Below are positions 1-5,547 of a stretch of DNA of 25,939 bases, in pieces. The position numbers were made by a program, and so were the translations under genes. Location of the stretch: positions 1-25,939 of the forward strand of contig JAKIUU010000031.1 in the NCBI GenBank assembly GCA_021647405.1. Reading direction: 5' to 3'. The DNA comes from Flavobacteriaceae bacterium. GTDB taxonomy: Bacteria > Bacteroidota > Bacteroidia > Flavobacteriales > Flavobacteriaceae. How positions within the stretch are numbered: position 1 is the stretch's first letter; every line of letters starts with the position of its first letter. The notes beneath the pieces were generated by a model. The model had not been told where the DNA came from. It ran no database searches and saw only the letters and a list, made by a program, of their open reading frames with translations.

Positions 1-496
1 TTTTAAGAATTGCGACATCTGGTATCAGAGACAAATAACGCATTAATACACTCATAACCATGTATGAAGCCACTATTATAACATCCCAAATAATAGGTGA
101 CTGAATGCGACCATATCTAATCATATACAAAAGTCTGTCGGGTCGTCCTAAATCTAAAATAATTGATATACTCGCCATTAATAAAGCTATTATGGCAATT
201 ATTTCTGTAATACGTACAACGGGTATGCGCCAATGAAAATTAGCCATCCTTAAAAAAGAGCCTGTTAATGAGCCTACAAAACTTATACTTACAAAAAAAA
301 TAAAATTAGACGTGTAGATACCCCAAGAGAAATAGTCGTTTAAATCGGTAACTATAAGACCTTTTTTTACCTGCAAATAATAAAAATATATAGCTATTAT
401 TAACATAATTACTAAAAATATGAGCCATTTTTTTACCGTTTTACCAAACCTTTTAGGAGCTAAGTCTAGCATTAAAGTATCGTCGTACTTTATCAT
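1..496 (-). CDS. NrfD/PsrC-like membrane subunit of a redox complex (partial, 3' end off window)
   Basis: The reverse strand reads MIKYDDTLMLDLAP and stays open for 165 codons to the window edge. It shows about four hydrophobic helices: residues ~22-41, ~57-77, ~92-115, and one near the edge. Between them lie the conserved-looking segments DLNDYFSWGIYTSNFIFF and ILDLGRPDR, typical of NrfD/PsrC quinol-interacting membrane subunits. In this family the protein anchors an iron-sulfur subunit to the membrane and exchanges electrons with the quinone pool. Its ATG overlaps the TGA of the upstream ferredoxin gene (ATGA), so the two are probably translationally coupled. The catalytic partner, perhaps a molybdopterin enzyme, is not in the window, so the substrate cannot be stated. 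Family is seen directly; the role in this organism is inferred. Confidence 0.85.
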   Translation of the reverse strand, partial: MIKYDDTLMLDLAPKRFGKTVKKWLIFLVIMLIIAIYFYYLQVKKGLIVTDLNDYFSWGIYTSNFIFFVSISFVGSLTGSFLRMANFHWRIPVVRITEIIAIIALLMASISIILDLGRPDRLLYMIRYGRIQSPIIWDVIIVASYMVMSVLMRYLSLIPDVAILK

Positions 497-1443
497 AATT
501 TATCTTTCTTTACAGAATTAAAAGGGTCGTAATTTTGTAACCCTTCTTCAAAATCTTCTAATCTATTAGTTGGGGGTAAGTAATAAACACTGGGTTCTGT
601 TCCTAAATTTTCCATAAACCTATAGCCTGCTCTTTCTTTTAAAAGTTTACTCAACCTAAAGGTTTCAACACCGTTTGTTACTGTATCTTCATACTTATCG
701 CCAAAAGAAAAAACATTGTTTGGACATGCTGTAACACAATGTGGCAATTTATCTTTATCAATCATATGAGGGCAAAAATCACATTTATCTACAGTGCCTA
801 CAACGCTTGGAGCACCAGTATAATCAGGCGAATAGTCTAAATTGGCAACTATTTTACCTTGTTCTGGTTCTTTCCAATTAAAAACGCGTGCAGAGTAAGG
901 ACATGCAGCCATACAAAATCGACAACCAATACAACGTTCGTTGTCTATTAAAACAATCCCATCGCGGCGCTTAAAGGTTGCGTCAACAGGGCAAACCGTA
1001 ACACAGGCTGGGTTATCGCAATGCTGACAATGAGTTGGCATCCAATAAGGAGATGTGTCTTTAGAGTCTTGCATTTTAAATATCTTAAGCCAGGCGTCAT
1101 CTCCTGTTATGTAGTGATTTTTATTACACGATGCTTGGCATTTTTTGGCATTTTTACACTTAGCCAAATCTACTACCATTACAAACTTTTTATGTAAAAA
1201 GCCCTCTCTTACTTTATAATCTTTATGTTTTATAGATATGTGGTCTTCTACTTGTGTCGCTGGCAGCTGAATAATATCGCCCTCTGCTGTCATTACTTCT
1301 ATTGTATCGTTATCTAGAAGCGCCTCCGTTTTATCAGATTTAAATAATTTAGCAAGTGCTGTTAAACCAATGGTAGATAAAATGCCCACTTTTAGGCCTT
1401 TATTTAAAAATGTTCTTCTTGATGTTTGTTTTTTAGCAGCCAT
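493..1443 (-). CDS. Tat-exported 4Fe-4S ferredoxin-type electron-transfer subunit (DmsB/TtrB/PsrB-like)
   Basis: 316 aa. A twin-arginine signal (SRRTFLNKG, residues ~8-16) followed by a hydrophobic stretch indicates export folded through Tat. The mature part has four cysteine groups: C96-x5-C102-x3-C106, then CQHCDNPACVTVCP, CIGCRFCMAACP and CDFC-x11-CVTACP. This is the layout of the four-cluster electron-transfer subunit in DMSO, polysulfide and tetrathionate reductase-like complexes, which passes electrons between the NrfD subunit and a catalytic subunit. In the first group the second cysteine of the usual CxxCxxCxxxC is alanine (A99), so that cluster may be [3Fe-4S] or use another ligand. 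The gene lies 4 bp after the small Tat gene and overlaps the NrfD gene by 4 bp, so all three form one operon. Residues ~45-85 resemble the small neighbour protein. Confidence 0.9.
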   Translation of the reverse strand: MAAKKQTSRRTFLNKGLKVGILSTIGLTALAKLFKSDKTEALLDNDTIEVMTAEGDIIQLPATQVEDHISIKHKDYKVREGFLHKKFVMVVDLAKCKNAKKCQASCNKNHYITGDDAWLKIFKMQDSKDTSPYWMPTHCQHCDNPACVTVCPVDATFKRRDGIVLIDNERCIGCRFCMAACPYSARVFNWKEPEQGKIVANLDYSPDYTGAPSVVGTVDKCDFCPHMIDKDKLPHCVTACPNNVFSFGDKYEDTVTNGVETFRLSKLLKERAGYRFMENLGTEPSVYYLPPTNRLEDFEEGLQNYDPFNSVKKDKL

Positions 1444-1447
1444 ATTT

Positions 1448-1687
1448 TTAATTATTATTAAGCCACTTAAAAAGTGTTTTATTAGAAACTTTCTTTTTAA
1501 TAATTTTTACATTATTAAGATGTGTAGACTTAATCTTTACAACTGTGCCATCTTTTTTAATAAAAGTTTTATATGCTGATATATCTTCAACTTGTTGTGT
1601 TTTAGTTTTGATAAACGGCACTAACAATAGTCCTAATATTTGTGGGAAAAAGCCACGTCTTGAAATTTTTTTTGATTCTTTAGTCAT
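1448..1687 (-). CDS. small Tat-signal protein, first gene of the redox operon
   Basis: 79 aa. It begins MTKESKKISRRGFFPQILGLLLVPF: a twin-arginine motif (SRRGFF), then a hydrophobic segment ending near residue 25. The remaining ~50 residues are lysine-rich and contain no cysteine, so it carries no iron-sulfur cluster itself. The segment KKDGTVVKIKSTHLNNVKII resembles TAEGDIIQLPATQVEDHISI in the next gene, suggesting a shared module. The spacing to the ferredoxin gene is 4 bp, supporting co-transcription and a function in the same complex. I do not recognise a named family. It could be a small structural subunit or a chaperone-like partner; that is inference. Its coding status is supported by the Tat motif, the tight spacing and the similarity to the neighbour. 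Confidence 0.7.
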   Translation of the reverse strand: MTKESKKISRRGFFPQILGLLLVPFIKTKTQQVEDISAYKTFIKKDGTVVKIKSTHLNNVKIIKKKVSNKTLFKWLNNN

Positions 1688-1826
1688 TTTTTAGATTTTA
1701 ATAATTAGTAGGTTTTCTTATAGTTACCAAAAAATATCTAAAAAAAGAAAAAGTTTAAAAAGTAAGCCTCGTTGTTTTTCATAACAAATGTTTGTATTGG
1801 TTAACATCTTACTACTACTGGGACTT

Positions 1827-1856
1827 TAAAAGTACAAAATATATTGAATTGACAAA
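1827..1856 (-). promoter_or_regulatory. candidate Bacteroidota promoter for the redox operon
   Basis: Read on the minus strand there is TTTG, an 18-nt spacer, then TACTTTTA, which matches the Bacteroidota pattern TTTG/TAnnTTTG in all but the last base. Transcription would start near 1820, leaving a leader of about 130 nt before the small Tat gene. The same 18-nt spacing is seen in the candidate at 16336-16365. In AT-rich DNA such matches arise by chance, so confidence is low. Confidence 0.3.
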
Positions 1857-1930
1857 ATTTGAAACGTGTTTGTTGTTTTTAATTATTATCTAATCTTTTT
1901 TACCTTCATAAAATGATGCGTTGTTTTCAT

Positions 1931-2224
1931 TTAATTATTGCGTTTATGCCATTGCATTAAGACGTAAAATGGTATGCCGGCCATTAAAAGTAAAAATCCA
2001 TAAAAAACGGTATCAGATCCTGAACCAAAAATAACCCATAAGGAATATAGAAATCCTAATGTACCTAAAACAAATGTCTTAAAAGCATTATTAAAATGTA
2101 ATTTTTTATCAATAATAACTATGATGTAGGCTGCGGCTACAAGTAAACGATATTTCGGAACCCAAACTATATGATAGTCACATTTATATATGACATGCGA
2201 TAACTTCTTGTATTTTCCAATCAT
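1931..2224 (-). pseudogene. chimeric remnant: IS200/IS605 TnpA N-terminus joined to amino-acid permease C-terminus
   Basis: One open frame of 97 codons from ATG 2224. The first ~26 residues, MIGKYKKLSHVIYKCDYHIV followed by WVPKYR, are the hallmark start of IS200/IS605 Y1 transposases. The rest, from about LLVAAAYII to FYGFLLLMAGIPFYVLMQWH, has two hydrophobic helices and the ending typical of APC-family amino-acid permeases. The catalytic HUH motif and tyrosine of the transposase are missing, as is the whole N-terminal ~80% of a permease. The junction lies at about 2138-2150. This is best explained as a deletion or rearrangement scar, not a functional gene, although the frame happens to be open across the joint. 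A TTG five codons upstream (2239) would also be in frame. Confidence 0.8.
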
Positions 2225-2282
2225 CACAAATATAGGCAAAGCCCTTAGAACATGACCACATGCAAAGCAGGTGGTTTTTTAA
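2147..2282 (-). mobile_element. left-end remnant of an IS200/IS605-family element
   Basis: Ahead of the transposase fragment, on the minus strand, is an imperfect hairpin (ACCACCTGC-TTT-GCATGTGGT, plus coordinates 2255-2275, one mismatch) of the kind found at the left end of IS200/IS605 elements, where TnpA binds. The transposase N-terminus follows with the spacing expected of these elements. No right end is visible: downstream sequence switches to permease code at about 2145. The element is therefore dead, retaining only about 135 bases. The exact left boundary, near the T-run at 2275-2280, is uncertain. Confidence 0.65.
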
Positions 2283-2295
2283 GTTGTAATAAATT

Positions 2296-3186
2296 TTAAG
2301 CCACTTTAGGCTTCTTACTCACCAAATAAACACCTGCAAATATCAACCCACTGGCTATTATTTTATGAATATTAAGCGTGTCACTCTTCATAATTAAGGC
2401 AAAAACGGTTGCTATAAAAGGTTGTAAATAAATAAACACGCTTACCGTAGTAGGTTTGAGTTTACGCACCGCCAACAAATTAAAAAGATAGGTTACAAAA
2501 GTGGCAAAAACCACTACAAACAACATTTTATAAAATATATCCGTTGGCATAGTAAGCCACGCTATTTGTTGCACTTCTTTAAAACCAAAAGGCAAAACCA
2601 TAAAAAAGCCCAATAAATACAGCCATTTGGCAAAACTGATAGGGTGGTATTTTGAAGTGAGTTTTTTGACTAAAATCAGATACAAACTGTACGAAAAGGC
2701 ATTGATAAATACCAAAAAATTGCCCCATTGTATGTGGGTGTTATTCAGTTGTAAACCATTGCCATAAGCTATAAGATAGACGGCGCCTAGCAATCCTAAA
2801 AAAACACCTATAATACGGTATTTCGCCAAATGTTCTTTTAAAAGGATTGCCGATAAACTCAGCACAATAATAGGAACCATTACCATCACTACCGAAGCGT
2901 TTATAGGTGTTGTGTAAGACAAGCCTTTAAAAAAGGTCAGCATATTAAGACCCACACCAAATACAGCTGCTAAAAAAATACGCCCATAATCGGCTTTGGC
3001 AATTTTTTCTTTTTTAATAAAGAGTCCCGAAAACCAAAATAACAATGTCGCACCAAAAACCCGCAATACAATAAACCCGTAAGGTTTTATATAAACAGGC
3101 ATCACGTGTTTGGCTACCGTAAAGGTGAGCCCGTAAATAAGGGCTGCTGCTAAAGCAGCAAGTAAAGCTAGTGTGCGTGTTGACAT
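2296..3186 (-). CDS. EamA/DMT-family inner-membrane transporter
   Basis: 296 aa and about ten hydrophobic segments arranged as two similar halves of five helices, the layout of EamA (DUF6) drug/metabolite transporters. The N-terminal helix contains AAALIYGLTFTVAKHV and the second half starts near IQWGNFLVFINAFSYSLYL; both are characteristic of the repeated EamA unit. The protein ends with KKPKVA, a short basic tail. Substrates of this family range from amino acids to nucleosides and cannot be predicted here. The gene follows the sod gene on the same strand but is separated from it by a palindromic repeat and a terminator-like hairpin, so it is probably expressed separately. Confidence 0.9.
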   Translation of the reverse strand: MSTRTLALLAALAAALIYGLTFTVAKHVMPVYIKPYGFIVLRVFGATLLFWFSGLFIKKEKIAKADYGRIFLAAVFGVGLNMLTFFKGLSYTTPINASVVMVMVPIIVLSLSAILLKEHLAKYRIIGVFLGLLGAVYLIAYGNGLQLNNTHIQWGNFLVFINAFSYSLYLILVKKLTSKYHPISFAKWLYLLGFFMVLPFGFKEVQQIAWLTMPTDIFYKMLFVVVFATFVTYLFNLLAVRKLKPTTVSVFIYLQPFIATVFALIMKSDTLNIHKIIASGLIFAGVYLVSKKPKVA

Positions 3187-3200
3187 ACTTGTTTAAATTA

Positions 3201-3229
3201 AAATCTCCACTTTTTATGAGTGGAGATTT
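3201..3229 (-). terminator. terminator-like hairpin between sod and the EamA gene
   Basis: A perfect 11-bp stem (AAATCTCCACT / AGTGGAGATTT) with a 7-nt loop. Read on the minus strand it lies downstream of sod and 14 bp ahead of the EamA start codon, and is followed by TTTTAATTT-like sequence, a modest U-tract. It could end sod transcripts or act in the EamA leader. The plus-strand side also has a T-run (ATTTTTATT), but no plus-strand gene precedes it. Confidence 0.45.
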
Positions 3230-3257
3230 AATTTTTATTGATTGAAAACGTTTATCC

Positions 3258-3364
3258 GTCTGTTCGAGTATCCCATCCCGATAATTATCGGGATATATCG
3301 AGAACTTAAAACTAATTTCATTTCTCGATAAATCCTGAAACAAGTTCAGGACACTCGAAATGAC
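3258..3364. repeat. modular nested-palindrome intergenic repeat (solo copy)
   Basis: A 107-bp element with outer inverted ends (GTCTGTTCGAGT / ACTCGAAATGAC, two mismatches). Its inner arms are ATCGAGAA and TTTCTCGAT. Each half carries its own inserted palindrome: ATCCCGATAATTATCGGGAT at 3275-3294 (perfect, 20 bp) and TCCTGAA-ACAAG-TTCAGGA at 3333-3351. The AT-rich centre CTTAAAACTAATTT resembles the centre of the two copies around the GIY-YIG gene (CTTAAAATTAAATT at 15540-15553). Together they look like one dispersed repeat family with exchangeable internal hairpins. Confidence 0.7.
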
Positions 3365-3382
3365 GAAACTTATTGTGTTTCT

Positions 3383-3991
3383 TTATTTTCCTGCTTCGTA
3401 GCGCGCTGTTACTTCATCCCAATTAATAACATTAAAAAAGGCGTTGATATAATCGGGTCTGCGGTTTTGATAGTTTAAATAATAAGCATGTTCCCATACG
3501 TCAAGACCTAAAATAGGTGTTCCTTGACAATCTACACCCGGCATAAGGGGATTATCTTGATTGGGCGTAGAACACACATCAACTTTACCGCCTTTATGTA
3601 CGTTTAACCAAGCCCATCCTGAACCGAATTGCGTAGCAGCCGCTTTAGAAAAAGTGTCTTTAAAAGCTTCAAAAGAGCCAAAAGCGTCATTTATAGCAGA
3701 AGCTAAATCTCCTGTAGGTTCACCACCTGCATTAGGCGCCATCACTTTCCAAAATAAATCGTGATTGTAATAACCGCCACCATTATTTCTAACAGCTTTA
3801 TTGTTCATGTCTAATCCGCTGAGGATTTCTAAAATAGATTTGTTTTCTAAATCTGTTCCAGCAATAGCATTGTTGAGGTTATTTGTGTAACCTTGATGGT
3901 GTTTTGAATGGTGGATTTCCATAGTACGTGCATCAATATAAGGTTCTAATGCATTGTAAGCGTAGGGTAATTTTGGGAGTTCGAAAGCCAT
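3383..3991 (-). CDS. sodA: superoxide dismutase, Fe/Mn family, Mn-type residues
   Basis: 202 aa, full length for the Fe/Mn superoxide dismutase family, which converts superoxide to oxygen and hydrogen peroxide in the cytoplasm. Metal ligands are visible: H27 (MEIHHSKHH), H77 (GGGYYNHDLFW), D164 and H168 (DVWEHAYY). The GGG before H77 and Q145 in STPNQDNPLM are features of manganese enzymes rather than the AAQ/His pattern of iron enzymes, so Mn or cambialistic use is likely. No signal peptide is present. A matching -7 box (TATCTTTG) lies about 60 bp upstream and overlaps a perfect 16-bp palindrome that could be an operator. The family call is certain; metal choice is inferred from residues. 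Confidence 0.95.
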   Translation of the reverse strand: MAFELPKLPYAYNALEPYIDARTMEIHHSKHHQGYTNNLNNAIAGTDLENKSILEILSGLDMNNKAVRNNGGGYYNHDLFWKVMAPNAGGEPTGDLASAINDAFGSFEAFKDTFSKAAATQFGSGWAWLNVHKGGKVDVCSTPNQDNPLMPGVDCQGTPILGLDVWEHAYYLNYQNRRPDYINAFFNVINWDEVTARYEAGK

Positions 3992-4050
3992 AATATTTAT
4001 TTTTAAATGTTTAATTTTTTTTATTCTAAGTTTTTAACTTTTTACTGATT

Positions 4051-4067
4051 CAAAGATAATTATCTTT
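4051..4067 (-). promoter_or_regulatory. sod promoter -7 box overlapping a perfect 16-bp palindrome
   Basis: On the minus strand, TATCTTTG (4051-4058) is a perfect TAnnTTTG match. It is embedded in AAAGATAATTATCTTT (4052-4067), an exact palindrome. No clear -33 TTTG is seen 17-20 nt upstream, which would fit an activator- or repressor-controlled promoter. A palindrome covering the -7 box of a superoxide dismutase gene suggests a binding site for a metal or redox regulator; the regulator's identity is inference. Confidence 0.5.
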
Positions 4068-4128
4068 TTAAAGGATAACGGAAAATTGTATCAATTGTTT
4101 TTATATCGGCATAAAATTAGTTTATCAC

Positions 4129-5409
4129 TTAGCTTTTTAAAGTTCTCAATTTTTCTAAAGCCTCTTTTACGTCACGATGTGTTATTGTTTTATCTTTAAA
4201 AAACTGTTTTAAAGTCTCTTTTTCTGATGGTGTCGTTTTTAACTGATTTAAGATATTTGTAAAATGCATTTTCATGTGCCCATGTTGTATGCCTTTGGTT
4301 GTTAAAGCGCGTAATGCTGCAAAATTTTGTGCCAATCCGGCAGCGGCCATAATTTCCATTAATTCCTTAGCGGATGGGTTTTGTAATAAGGCCAATGATA
4401 TTTTTGCCAAAGGATGTAAAGCCGTTAAGCCACCCACTGTACCTACTGAAAGTGGTAATTCTATCCAAAATTTAAAAATCCCGTCCTTAATTTCGGCACC
4501 GCTTAAACTTTGATATTGCCCTTTACGTGATGCGTAGGCGTGAACACCTGCTTCAATGGCACGGAAATCGTTACCTGTGGCAATAACCACCGCATCAACA
4601 CCATTCATAATACCTTTGTTATGTGTTACGGCTCTGTAAGGTTCTACTTGCGCTATTTTAATGGCTTCAACAAATTTTTGAGCATAATACATGGGCGCTT
4701 CTTTATACAAATCAGACACAGGACAGCTCACTTCGGCACGTACCAAACAATTGGGTGTGTAATTCGATAAAATACTCATCACTATTTTAATGCCCTCTTT
4801 TTTAAAGGTATTGGCAATTTGTTCTAAACAAGAATTTATAAAATTTGCGCCCATGCTGTCTTTGGTTTCAAAACGCACATGCAACTGATAATAATCTTTT
4901 AAAACCTGTGTTTTATCACGCAGCTCAATATCTAAAATACCGCCACCCCTATTTTTCATGTTTTTTGTAAGCGCTGAAGTGGTACTAAATAATTGGGGCT
5001 TTATCTTTTTAAAATAAGCCTCTAATTCGGTTTTAGCGCTCTTGTACATAAAGTGTACTTGGCCTATTTTATCAGTCGAGATAACCTCGGTTTTAAACCC
5101 CCCTCTTTTAGCCCAAAATTTAGCCACCATCGCCGCTGCCGCTACCACAGAACTTTCTTCAATTACCATGGGGATGACGTATTTTTTATTGTTAATAACA
5201 AAATTTGGCGCCACCGCATAAGGCAGGTAAAAATTAGAAATGGTGTTTTCTATAAAATCGTCATGAAGGCTTTGTAGGTCTGAGTTTGCATTCCAATACT
5301 GCCGAAGTATTTCTTTAAAATCGGATGTTTTGGTTAAGACCTTAGCGTCTAACCAATCAATCTTTTCATCTTTAGAGAGTTTAGAAAAACCCGAAATTTC
5401 TCGTGACAT
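4129..5409 (-). CDS. mvaA: hydroxymethylglutaryl-CoA reductase, class II type
   Basis: 426 aa from ATG 5409, close to the ~428 aa of Pseudomonas mevalonii HMG-CoA reductase. It interconverts HMG-CoA and mevalonate. Visible family regions are IPMVIEESSVVAAAAMVAKF (the catalytic-glutamate region), HNKGIMNGVDAVVIATGNDF (lysine and cofactor region), GTVGGLTALHPLAK, and GHMKMH near the C-terminus (the catalytic-histidine flap). In Flavobacteriaceae such enzymes are thought to feed the mevalonate route to isoprenoids. A longer frame opens at a TTG (5430), but that codon lies inside a perfect -7 box (TATATTTG), so the ATG at 5409 is the better start. It is divergent from the peptidase gene, sharing a ~138-bp control region. 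Confidence 0.93.
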   Translation of the reverse strand: MSREISGFSKLSKDEKIDWLDAKVLTKTSDFKEILRQYWNANSDLQSLHDDFIENTISNFYLPYAVAPNFVINNKKYVIPMVIEESSVVAAAAMVAKFWAKRGGFKTEVISTDKIGQVHFMYKSAKTELEAYFKKIKPQLFSTTSALTKNMKNRGGGILDIELRDKTQVLKDYYQLHVRFETKDSMGANFINSCLEQIANTFKKEGIKIVMSILSNYTPNCLVRAEVSCPVSDLYKEAPMYYAQKFVEAIKIAQVEPYRAVTHNKGIMNGVDAVVIATGNDFRAIEAGVHAYASRKGQYQSLSGAEIKDGIFKFWIELPLSVGTVGGLTALHPLAKISLALLQNPSAKELMEIMAAAGLAQNFAALRALTTKGIQHGHMKMHFTNILNQLKTTPSEKETLKQFFKDKTITHRDVKEALEKLRTLKS

Positions 5410-5427
5410 AAGGTTACAAATTAAACG

Positions 5428-5435
5428 CAAATATA
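5428..5435 (-). promoter_or_regulatory. -7 promoter box of the HMG-CoA reductase gene
   Basis: On the minus strand TATATTTG is an exact TAnnTTTG match, 18 bp ahead of the ATG at 5409. This implies a very short leader (roughly 10-15 nt). No convincing TTTG at -33 was found. The position argues against the upstream TTG start. Confidence 0.5.
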
Positions 5436-5547
5436 CTATTTTTTTAAAGGGCTTATGTTTGTCTCAATTCTGGTATTTCTAGATATTTTAACAGTTTATT
5501 TGCTTAAAATTTACTAAACTTGGCATGCAAAATTTAATTTCTTTTTT

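Noticed and set aside
1738..1782. Minus-strand 14-codon frame MKNNEAYFLNFFFF in the leader of the redox operon, resembling a phenylalanine attenuator peptide.
   Set aside because: Downstream genes have no link to phenylalanine, no attenuator hairpin follows, and TTT codons are expected in such AT-rich DNA.
3014..3343. 109-codon minus-strand frame overlapping the start of the EamA gene and the repeat.
   Set aside because: It is in another frame of a clear EamA gene and runs through palindromic repeat DNA; no family resemblance.
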